Of a stretch of 64,000 bases of DNA, positions 52,674 to 60,684 are shown in pieces. The first letter of the stretch is position 1; each line of letters opens with the position of its first letter. The position numbers were made by a program, and so were the translations under genes. The notes under the pieces were generated by a model, which was not told the DNA's origin, did not search any database, and saw only the letters and a list, made by a program, of their open reading frames with translations. This DNA comes from Pelagicoccus sp. SDUM812003 (GTDB lineage Bacteria > Verrucomicrobiota > Verrucomicrobiia > Opitutales > Opitutaceae): positions 164,686-228,685 of the forward strand of contig NZ_JARXHY010000009.1 of NCBI RefSeq assembly GCF_031127815.1, given 5' to 3'.

Positions 52674-55600
52674 ATGGCTTCGAACACCAAAAACCACAAT
52701 CAGACTGCGCCGGCTGCGTCGGGCGCTTCCACCGCCAGGCGCCTTCAAAGCTGGCAGTGGGCCTACTACGGCATCGCCGCATTCAGCTCCCTCTCCATCG
52801 CTCTCGGGCTGTTCTTCAGCCACATCCTGGTCTCCCGCAGCCATCGCATCTTGGCCCAGGAAACCTACTGGATGCAGACGACCGATCAGCTCACCACCCT
52901 ATCGGATCACATACTGCAAGGGAACCAGCCGGGCAACGACGCCTTCGAGAGCCTCGATCCAGTGCTCGAGCGCCACCGCAAAGGCCTCTCCTACGCCCGC
53001 TATCGGAATACGATCGCGCGGCTGCGAGCCCATTTGCACGACAGCTCGCCTGATCCCGAGTTTTCGAACCGCATCCTGCAGGCGCTCGAGCAACTCGACG
53101 GGCATCTCCGCGTGCACGACGCCCAGGCTCAGGCCATCTTCGACTCCCTCTCCATGGCCGATTTCACCGCCGCAAATTCCCTCATGCCCTCTATGGACCG
53201 ACAGGCGGCCAACGCCAGCTCGCTGGTTTCAAGCCTCATCCACTCGATCAGCGACCACCAGCTCGAAACCTACCGAGAAGTCGATTCGCAAACGACGCGC
53301 TTCACCCGCTTTCAGGCCATCCTCGGACTGGCCATTATCCTGATCATCGCCTTCGCCGTGGTACTGGGCAGGCGACTGTTCAAGCACTTGCGGCGCGCTA
53401 CCGTCGACGCGGAACGCCACCGGGCCACCGCCGAAAGCGCTCTCACCGAACTCGAATACCAGACACATGCCCTGGACCAGCATTCCATCGTCGCCATCAC
53501 CGATACCGCCGGCCGCATCCAGTACGTCAACGACAAGTTCTGCCAGATTTCCCAGTACGGTCGGGACGAGCTGATCGGGCAGGACCACCGCATCCTCAAT
53601 TCAGGACACCACGCCAAATCGTTCTTCACGGAGATGTACCGAACCATCGCCCAAGGCGAGGTGTGGCAGGGCGAAATCCGAAATCGAGCCAAGGACGGAA
53701 GCTGCTACTGGGTCGACACCACCATAGCTCCCTTTCGAAACGAGAGAGGCAGGATCGATCGCTACGTCGCCATTCGCTCCGACATCACCGAGCGCAAGAA
53801 ATCCCAAGCGAATCTGATCGCCGCCTTGCAGGCCGCAAACGAAGCCAAGGAGGCCGCCGAAGTTGCCAACAAGGCGAAAAGCGAGTTCGTCGCCACCATG
53901 TCCCACGAAATCCGAACTCCCATGAACGGTGTGATCGGCTTCGCCAACCTGCTGCTCGACTTGCAGCTGCCCAAACAGGCCCACCAATGGGCCCGCTCCA
54001 TCCTGCAGTCCGGTCAAGCCTTGCTCACCATCATAAACGACATTCTTGACTTCTCAAAAATCGAAGCCCGCAAGCTCGACATCGAGACCATGCCCTTCGA
54101 CCTCAGAACCGTGGCCGAGGAAGCCGCTGAGCTGCTCAGCAACCAAGCGAACGAAAAGAATCTGGAACTCGTCCTGCGCTTCGATCCAGACCTCCCTCGA
54201 GGATTCCTGGCGGACCCAGGGCGCGTCAGGCAAGTCATCCTGAATCTGGCGAACAACGCCATCAAGTTCACCGAAAAAGGGCACGTCTTCATCGAAATAT
54301 CGCCCGATCCCCAGTACCCAAAGGCCTACGCTCGTATCTCGATCTCGGATACAGGAATCGGAATCCCTCCTGAAGTACAAGACAAGCTCTTCACCAAATT
54401 CACCCAAGCCGACAGCTCCACCTCTCGAAAGTTTGGCGGCACCGGACTGGGACTCGCCATTTGCAAGCTGCTGTGCGAGCTGATGGGCGGCCAGATCGGC
54501 GTCGCCAGCCAGGAGGGCGAAGGCTCGACATTCTGGTTCACCCTGCCTTTTCCAGAAAACGAAGTGGACCTCCCACACCCTCGGCAGCTGCCAGACATCT
54601 CGGGTAAACGCTCCCTCATCGTCGACGACCTTCCCCTGAATCGCCAGGTACTCCATGAGCAGTGCGGAAAATGGGGCTTGCTCTGCGACACCGCGGAAAA
54701 CGCCAAGCAGGCCCTCGAAATGATGGCCTCCGCCAACCAGCAGCAACGCCCCTACGACATCGCGTTGCTCGACCATTGCATGCCCGATATGGATGGGCTC
54801 ACGCTCGGACAGAGTATCCGTAACGACCCTAGCGCTAGCAACACCGCGCTGATCTTGATATCCTCGGGCGCCGATCCGACTGAACAGGCGAAATCCCTTT
54901 CCGTCGGCTTCAATGCCTACTTCATGAAGCCAGTGACCAAACCCGATTCGCTACGCCTCGCCATCGCAAAGGCCTGCGGACTGGTCTGCTCCTCATCGCC
55001 CCTTCCCGAGCCGCTCGCTTCCTCCTCCGAAGCTCCCATCCTGCCACCCGTCGGGTCATACCACATCCTTATCGTCGACGACACCAGCGTGAATCAAACG
55101 CTGCTACGCACCATGCTGGAGCAAAAGTTCAACTACCGTGTGGATGTCGCCGCCAACGGAAAGGAAGCCGTCGATCAGTATCTTTTATTCAACTACGACG
55201 CCATCTTCATGGACTGCATGATGCCTGTGATGGACGGTTTCGAAGCCACTCGAAAGATCAGAACGCTCGAAGCGCGCCGAGAGAAAGAGCGCGTTCCCAT
55301 CATCGCCCTCACCGCCAACGCCATCATTGGAGACGACATCAAATGCTACCAGGCAGGCATGGACGACTACCTGAGCAAGCCCATCGACCCTCCGAAACTG
55401 ATCGCCGCCCTCAAACGCTGGCTTAGCGAAACCGCCCACCATTCCGATTCGCCGGACCAGCAGAAGGATGAGGCGCCAAAGTCGAGCCCGCCCTACTTCG
55501 ATCAGACCCGTATCAACACTATCTTCGGACACAGCCCGGAACTCATCCCGGAAATGCTTGGCATCTTCGCGGAATGCCTCAAGTCGCTGGAAAAACAGGC

Positions 55601-55841
55601 ACAAAGCTACCAAGACCTCAACCAGCTTCGCCACATCTCCCACACCATCAAGGGCAGCGCCGCGGAGTGCGGAGCCGACGCCCTCAGCGAAGTCGCCACC
55701 CGTCTCGAAAACGCCTGTATCCAGAAAAACCATTCAGGAGTTAAGGAACTTGAGAAGGAATTGCTTGAAACCATGAGCCGCACTCTCGACTGCATCCAAA
55801 ACGCCCTTACCAGCTTCAGCCAAGACAGCTCGTCGCTCTGA
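52674..55841 (+). CDS. Hybrid sensor histidine kinase with PAS, two receivers and HPt
   Basis: A 1055-residue membrane-bound signalling protein. Membrane helices: about 25-45 (WAYYGIAAFSSLSIALGLFF) and about 225-245 (FQAILGLAIILIIAFAVVLG), with an about 180-residue periplasmic helical sensor between. Then a PAS domain with PAC (ALDQHSIVAITDTAGRIQYV, to ITERKKS), a HisKA domain with H411 in MSHEIRTPMNGVIGF, and an ATPase domain (DTGIGIPPEVQDKLF, FGGTGLGLAI). Receiver 1 has D700 (LLDHCMPDMDG), receiver 2 has D847 (FMDCMMPVMDG), and the HPt domain has H990 (SHTIKGSAAECG). It is BarA-like in layout. No response regulator gene adjoins it, so the output partner is elsewhere. An upstream TTG at 52587 is an alternative start. 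Confidence 0.94.
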   Translation: MASNTKNHNQTAPAASGASTARRLQSWQWAYYGIAAFSSLSIALGLFFSHILVSRSHRILAQETYWMQTTDQLTTLSDHILQGNQPGNDAFESLDPVLERHRKGLSYARYRNTIARLRAHLHDSSPDPEFSNRILQALEQLDGHLRVHDAQAQAIFDSLSMADFTAANSLMPSMDRQAANASSLVSSLIHSISDHQLETYREVDSQTTRFTRFQAILGLAIILIIAFAVVLGRRLFKHLRRATVDAERHRATAESALTELEYQTHALDQHSIVAITDTAGRIQYVNDKFCQISQYGRDELIGQDHRILNSGHHAKSFFTEMYRTIAQGEVWQGEIRNRAKDGSCYWVDTTIAPFRNERGRIDRYVAIRSDITERKKSQANLIAALQAANEAKEAAEVANKAKSEFVATMSHEIRTPMNGVIGFANLLLDLQLPKQAHQWARSILQSGQALLTIINDILDFSKIEARKLDIETMPFDLRTVAEEAAELLSNQANEKNLELVLRFDPDLPRGFLADPGRVRQVILNLANNAIKFTEKGHVFIEISPDPQYPKAYARISISDTGIGIPPEVQDKLFTKFTQADSSTSRKFGGTGLGLAICKLLCELMGGQIGVASQEGEGSTFWFTLPFPENEVDLPHPRQLPDISGKRSLIVDDLPLNRQVLHEQCGKWGLLCDTAENAKQALEMMASANQQQRPYDIALLDHCMPDMDGLTLGQSIRNDPSASNTALILISSGADPTEQAKSLSVGFNAYFMKPVTKPDSLRLAIAKACGLVCSSSPLPEPLASSSEAPILPPVGSYHILIVDDTSVNQTLLRTMLEQKFNYRVDVAANGKEAVDQYLLFNYDAIFMDCMMPVMDGFEATRKIRTLEARREKERVPIIALTANAIIGDDIKCYQAGMDDYLSKPIDPPKLIAALKRWLSETAHHSDSPDQQKDEAPKSSPPYFDQTRINTIFGHSPELIPEMLGIFAECLKSLEKQAQSYQDLNQLRHISHTIKGSAAECGADALSEVATRLENACIQKNHSGVKELEKELLETMSRTLDCIQNALTSFSQDSSSL

Positions 55842-55858
55842 TCCATCCACCCAGCGAC

Positions 55859-55899
55859 GCAACTCGTTTTTGCAACGTTACAAATAAGAGTTGCATCCC
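55859..55899. repeat. Dispersed palindromic repeat, copy 2
   Basis: The left arm GCAACTCGTTTTTGCAA is identical to copy 1 at 30899. The right arm TTACAAATAAGAGTTGC differs from the perfect complement at three bases, so this copy has partly decayed. The bases ATCCC follow in both copies. It lies 18 bases after the kinase stop codon. Confidence 0.8.
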
Positions 55900-56096
55900 C
55901 GCGACGTCCACCCCTCAAAAAGCAAGCCAGGGTCAGGGGGTACCAAAGCCCCGCAAGGCTACCCTATTCGCCCTGCCGGTCTTCCATTTCGGACAGGGCG
56001 ATCAGAAGGATCGTTCGAGGCAGCCGTCGCGCGTCGTTCCTCGTATCGACATTTCTCTTACGCCTCGAAATGAATTCTACCCACTCCGGTGTCGTC

Positions 56097-56129
56097 CAAA
56101 TAAAAAGCCCGCGCCAATGGCACGGGCTC
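56097..56129 (-). terminator. Rho-independent terminator of the modular GH10 gene
   Basis: Arms AGCCCGCGCC (56106-56115) and GGCACGGGCT (56119-56128) pair over 10 positions with one wobble and enclose AAT. On the minus strand a run of T with few other bases follows. It lies 36 bases after the GH10 stop codon. Confidence 0.85.
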
Positions 56130-56163
56130 GCAAAAGGGAATAAAAAAGAGCGTCGACTTCCTA

Positions 56164-59100
56164 CTAAAACAACGACCGACCGAGCAGCTTGAGAGCCCCG
56201 AATTGCGAGGCGTCTTGATACGCTTGACCGCTAACGTCGTTCCACGTGGCGACGCTAGTGCGAATGCCATCGCCCGCGCCATCGTCGTTCACCTGAATGT
56301 CGAAACCGACAAACGAATCCGCATCGCCCAGGTCGATACGGGCTTCCACCACGTATCCACCATCCACTACACGCGTGGCGGACTCGATACGATCCGCGCT
56401 AGCCGCGCCGCCGAAGCTCACCTCGTTGTCGAAGTTGATTCGGTATTGGGCGTCGTCGCCGTCGTAGGAGGTGGTTTGGGCGTTGTTCTCGTCGATGAAG
56501 ATCTCGATCGAATCCTGCTCCCAAGGGTTGGGGCTCGCTTTGCTGAGCACGGGATCGCTCACCAGCGCGTAGAGATAGAGCGAACCGCGATCGTACATGA
56601 GGCGGACTTCAGCCGTAGCGCCGGAATCGCCTGAGACGAAGGTTTGCGTCTCGAAAGGCGACGCGTGGCGCCAGCGTTTGTCCATATACCCATCGATCGT
56701 CGCCCGACCGGGCAGAACGATTTCGATGTTCTTCTCATCCATCATGGTCAAGGTGCCGGCGTTTTCGTCGCTCTCGTCCTGACCATGGCGAATGTCGCTC
56801 CAAGATGCTTGTTTCGCCGAAGCGGCATCCGTCACGCGCACATCGAATTTCACCTGATCATCGACTTGGAGTTCGATGCCAAGCGGTATCGATGCTTCAA
56901 GCCGATAGCCAGTCCAGGTTGGCGTGATCATCGCGTTGGCTCCGGCCGGACGTTGACGTCCGTATTTGTCGAATCGATACGTCATGCCTTCCACGAAGAC
57001 TTCGACGCTGTCACCGTAGCGAAGCCGATCGTCAACCTCCACTTGCAAGTAGAGGGTATCGCCTTCCCAGAGCGCCTTGAAGGACGCCCAGCTGTCTTCT
57101 TCGCCTTCCGACACCAAGGCCGTTTCAGCGATGGCTTTCCAGCGGATCTCTTCCATGGCGTTGATCCGTGGGCTGCCTTTTGTCACCGAGAGCGACTTGG
57201 GCGTAAGCGGCAAGACTGACGGATCTACGATTCCCCAATAAGCCCACTTCGCTTGCAGGTCTTCGTCGAACAGCAGCGGTTTGTCGTCACGGGTGATCGG
57301 GAAGGTCTTCAGCCAAGTATTGTCATCAGCCATGCCCCATAGCGTGATCGTACTAATGATGTCACTCAGTTCTCGATACAGCTCGAAGATGTCGCGATAG
57401 CGATAGCCTTGCTCGATCAAGGTTTCCTGAGAAACCGGACTGGTGTCGGTGCTGTTGGTGTAGGCGCTGATGTCCAGCTCGGTTACCTGATTGTCCAGTC
57501 CCATCTCCGCAAACGTCTCAAGGGTCTGGCGAATGAGATCCAGAGGCGGATACTCCACGTTCATATGCATCTGGTGGCCCACGCCATCGACTGGCACGCC
57601 ACGATCCAGAAGCCCTTGCACGACGGCTTTCAGGGCGTCGCGTTTAGCGGGATTGGTGGTGCTATAGTCGTTGATGTAGAGGCCAGCTCCGGTGCCGACT
57701 TCATCGGCGAACTGGAAGGCGAGGTCGATAAACTCCGGTCCAACAATCTCCAACCACGGCGAAATGCGCAGGCCGCCAGGCTGATTAGAGTCGATCACTT
57801 CGTTTACCACGTCCCAATCGGTGACCACGTCCGCATAGCGTTCCATGACCGCTGTGATGTGCGTGCGCATGCGCTCGATCACCAGGGCCCGGTCATCCGG
57901 ATCCCCTGGTGTAAGTGGATTTCCACTACTGTCTTCGAACACCCAATCCGGGACCTGCGAATGCCAGACCAAAGTATGGCCGCGCAGCAACAGCCCATTG
58001 TCGCGAGCGAAGTCCGCTATCGTATCCGCCGGGCCCCAGTTGAAGTTGCCCTCGGTAGGTTGCAGGCTGCTCCACTTCATTGCGTTGTCCGCCGTCACAC
58101 TAGCAAAGTGCTTGAGAAGAAGTTCGGCGTGCTGACCTACAGTTTCCCCTGGGTTGATTGCGGCCCCGATGGGGAAGCTATCCGCCCAAACGTCCTTCAC
58201 CGATGGGATGTCCGTCTGGATCGGAATCGGAGGCAGGTACATCAGCAGGAACTCGTCGATGTAGAAGGATACGGTGGCGCTATTCGCTTCGACGTAGAGC
58301 TGCATGGACTCGGCATCGCGGCTGAAGGTGTATTCAGTTATCAAATTCACCCATGCGTCGGAGGTGACTTGAGTATCGCCGATCACCGTGCTGTAGGATG
58401 TCTGGCCATCGAAGGTCGATTGCAGACTGAGCCTGAGATTGGCGGGATCCTGCCCGGGAAGCAGTTTCACCCACAGCGAAATCAGGTACTTGTCTCCCTT
58501 GTGCATCTTGCACATGGTGTCGATCGACGCCCCGTTCCACGTTGCGGTGCGCCCCGTCACTTCCAGGCTGTAGTCGCCATCGTAACTGTCGGTGGAGACA
58601 ACTGTGGTTGAAACGGACCCTCCGCGCGGAAACCAGCCATCGGTGCCACCCAGCTCGAAGTCAGACATCAAACCAGACTGATCGTGTGGTGTGGGACAGA
58701 ACTCGTTTGGCGCCTGCCCTTCGATCAGAAAGTCGTCCATGTAGTAGGAGATCCCAGTCGTCGCGCCTTCGAGATAGATCTGGATTTGGGTCGTGGCGGT
58801 GCCGGAATAGCTGTAGCTGCCCTGCAACTGAACCCACGCCGAATCAGTCACCGTCACCGGCGCGTTCACTTGAGTGAAGTTCGCGGTACTTCCTTCGTTT
58901 CGCTGCACTGTGAACTTCAGGTCAGCAGGCGCCTGTCCGGCCGCCATCTTGACCCAAGCGGAAATCTGATAGGTCTCGTCGGGCAGCAACAGACTCGTCA
59001 CGTCGCGCGACGGTCCGTTCCAGGTAGCAGTGCTGCCGGAGGTGAGCAGACTATTCGTTCCAGTGTACGCGTCCGCGGTGGTGTTGACGACAGTCACAGT

Positions 59101-59295
59101 GCCGCGCGGGCCCCAGCCTTGGGTGCTGCCATCTTCGAAACCGTTGCTCGTCACCTGAGCGCTGGCTCCCGCTGCGATCAGCGAAGATGCTAGGAGAAGA
59201 GACGCCAGACGCGTTCTTGGTTTAGATAGAAAAAGCCGCCCGAGGCGACCGAGTAAGGTGGGGCTCTGCCTATTGCAGAGTCCGCGAATTTTCAT
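56164..59295 (-). CDS. Large modular GH10 xylanase with four binding modules
   Basis: A 1043-residue secreted xylanase. The signal peptide is long (residues 1-50, ending ASSLIAAGASAQ). Two CBM4_9-like modules follow (about 52-200 and 205-365: FEDGSTQGWGPRGTVTVVNT, FELGGTDGWFPRGGSVSTTV). The GH10 domain is at about 380-720 with acid/base E499 in WDVVNEV and nucleophile E606 in VTELDIS; GHTLVWHSQVPDWVF is the substrate motif. At the C-terminus are two CBM9/DOMON-like modules (about 740-880 and 895-1043). I place the start at 59295; the frame stays open upstream with another ATG at 59316 and beyond. It would bind and cut insoluble xylan. Together with the short GH10 and the GH3 enzyme it fits xylan use. 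Confidence 0.93.
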   Translation of the reverse strand: MKIRGLCNRQSPTLLGRLGRLFLSKPRTRLASLLLASSLIAAGASAQVTSNGFEDGSTQGWGPRGTVTVVNTTADAYTGTNSLLTSGSTATWNGPSRDVTSLLLPDETYQISAWVKMAAGQAPADLKFTVQRNEGSTANFTQVNAPVTVTDSAWVQLQGSYSYSGTATTQIQIYLEGATTGISYYMDDFLIEGQAPNEFCPTPHDQSGLMSDFELGGTDGWFPRGGSVSTTVVSTDSYDGDYSLEVTGRTATWNGASIDTMCKMHKGDKYLISLWVKLLPGQDPANLRLSLQSTFDGQTSYSTVIGDTQVTSDAWVNLITEYTFSRDAESMQLYVEANSATVSFYIDEFLLMYLPPIPIQTDIPSVKDVWADSFPIGAAINPGETVGQHAELLLKHFASVTADNAMKWSSLQPTEGNFNWGPADTIADFARDNGLLLRGHTLVWHSQVPDWVFEDSSGNPLTPGDPDDRALVIERMRTHITAVMERYADVVTDWDVVNEVIDSNQPGGLRISPWLEIVGPEFIDLAFQFADEVGTGAGLYINDYSTTNPAKRDALKAVVQGLLDRGVPVDGVGHQMHMNVEYPPLDLIRQTLETFAEMGLDNQVTELDISAYTNSTDTSPVSQETLIEQGYRYRDIFELYRELSDIISTITLWGMADDNTWLKTFPITRDDKPLLFDEDLQAKWAYWGIVDPSVLPLTPKSLSVTKGSPRINAMEEIRWKAIAETALVSEGEEDSWASFKALWEGDTLYLQVEVDDRLRYGDSVEVFVEGMTYRFDKYGRQRPAGANAMITPTWTGYRLEASIPLGIELQVDDQVKFDVRVTDAASAKQASWSDIRHGQDESDENAGTLTMMDEKNIEIVLPGRATIDGYMDKRWRHASPFETQTFVSGDSGATAEVRLMYDRGSLYLYALVSDPVLSKASPNPWEQDSIEIFIDENNAQTTSYDGDDAQYRINFDNEVSFGGAASADRIESATRVVDGGYVVEARIDLGDADSFVGFDIQVNDDGAGDGIRTSVATWNDVSGQAYQDASQFGALKLLGRSLF

Positions 59296-59730
59296 CAATG
59301 AATAATTGATTATCATGTAGTTGCGAATTGTTGCTTCCCTAGCAGCCCTCCGGACAGAATCGCGTTTCGCATGCGATGCGGACCAGAGAGGCGGCGACTC
59401 GCCGCTCGCGGCGAGAAACGTGGTGGGATCGTTCAGGGGGTTGGTGTTCAATACGAAAACAAGCCGAAGGCCTTTCAGGGTAAATTGCGCGCTCCGACTC
59501 GGTTGAGGCCGACCCATCGAAATCCGGGACCACAAGGGGCTGGCCCGATTCGATCGATCGGGCACTAGCAAACGAGCCCCCACAACCGCCCTCAAGCGCG
59601 AACGTCTCTTCGCATGCCCTCTTCTCGCTGCGCGTCTAAATCAACGCTAAATCAGGGCTCTTCCCCCGTCCTCCGTGCTCTCTTCCAAGGCCGCGAACGG
59701 CGCAGATTCTGCAGCCGAACGAAGGCGCAC

Positions 59731-60507
59731 ATGGCTTCCATCGTCACCCTAACCCTCGTCATCGGCTTTTCCATGCTGGTCACGAAAATCGCCACCATCG
59801 CCCTCGTGCACACCGGCATGTCCAAGGACCGAGCCCAATTCCAAGCTCGCAGCGCCTTCAGCGGAGCGGGTTTCACCACCTCCGAATCCGAAGTGGTGGT
59901 AAAACATCCGGTGCGACGCCGCATCATCACCCTGCTCATCCTATTCGGAAACGCCGGGCTGGTCACCGCGGTCTCCTCGCTCATCCTTGGCTTCGTCGGG
60001 CCGGACACCGCCGCGGGACAGATCCGGCACGTCATTTTCCTCTTCGGCTGCATCAGCGCTCTCTTCCTCGCCGCTCGCTCCCAACGCCTCGACCGCATCC
60101 TCTCCCAGATCATCAGCAAGCTGCTCGACCGCTACGCCAACATCCGCAGCCATAGCCTCTCGAAAATCATGAGCCTGATGGGCGACTTCGAAGTCTCCGA
60201 AGTCCATTTGAAAAACGCTACCTGGCTGGCCGGAAAAAAGCTCTCCGACCTCGAGCTCCCAGAAGAAGGCCTGGTCATTCTCGGCATCGTAAAACCCGAC
60301 GGCTCCTACATCGGCGTGCCGCGCGGCCGCTACACCCTCGAGCCTGAGGACGAAATCATCGTCTACGGAAAAGCGGACAAGATTAAGGAAATCAGCGAGC
60401 GCCCGGACCGCCCCTCCGCCGAGCGCGAACACGCCCAAAAGGTCGCAACCCACAAAGAAGAACTTCGCCAGCAGGACAAAAAGCTTTCCGCCCATAGCAA
60501 ACCCTAG
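59731..60507 (+). CDS. Trk-pore-like membrane protein with RCK_C (TrkA_C) domain
   Basis: A 258-residue protein. An N-terminal helix (residues about 3-27, IVTLTLVIGFSMLVTKIATI) is followed by ARSAFSGAGFTTSESE, which looks like the pore loop and glycine filter of Trk/Ktr potassium transporters, and then two more helices (LLILFGNAGLVTAVSSLILG, VIFLFGCISALFLAA). The cytoplasmic C-terminal part (about 155-225) is a TrkA_C/RCK_C domain (GKKLSDLELPEEGLVILGIV, then RYTLEPEDEIIVYGK). A charged tail ends the protein. I chose the ATG at 59731, with GAAGG ahead. Only one pore-like unit is present, where KtrB has four. A role in K+ transport is inferred. Confidence 0.85.
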   Translation: MASIVTLTLVIGFSMLVTKIATIALVHTGMSKDRAQFQARSAFSGAGFTTSESEVVVKHPVRRRIITLLILFGNAGLVTAVSSLILGFVGPDTAAGQIRHVIFLFGCISALFLAARSQRLDRILSQIISKLLDRYANIRSHSLSKIMSLMGDFEVSEVHLKNATWLAGKKLSDLELPEEGLVILGIVKPDGSYIGVPRGRYTLEPEDEIIVYGKADKIKEISERPDRPSAEREHAQKVATHKEELRQQDKKLSAHSKP

Positions 60508-60684
60508 CGCCCGACTCCGTTCGCGCACTCCCTTATTCCAGCGAGCGCTGTTGCATCGACTCGTCGGACCATTAGAAGAATCCTTGCGACTAGCGGCTGG
60601 GACACGCCCCCGGCAAGACGCCAGCTCCCCGCCCTTGCCACGCGCCTCATCACCCGTTTTCCATCGCTTCACCAGACCCGCACT

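Larger units (their letters stand above)
55842..56163. other. Gene-free stretch between the kinase and GH10 genes
   Basis: This 322-base convergent gap holds the second palindromic repeat (55859-55899) and the GH10 terminator (56097-56129). A further weak inverted pair, CGCCCTG and CAGGGCG (around 55970-56000), has an 18-base loop. I see no open frame that looks like protein. Confidence 0.4.
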
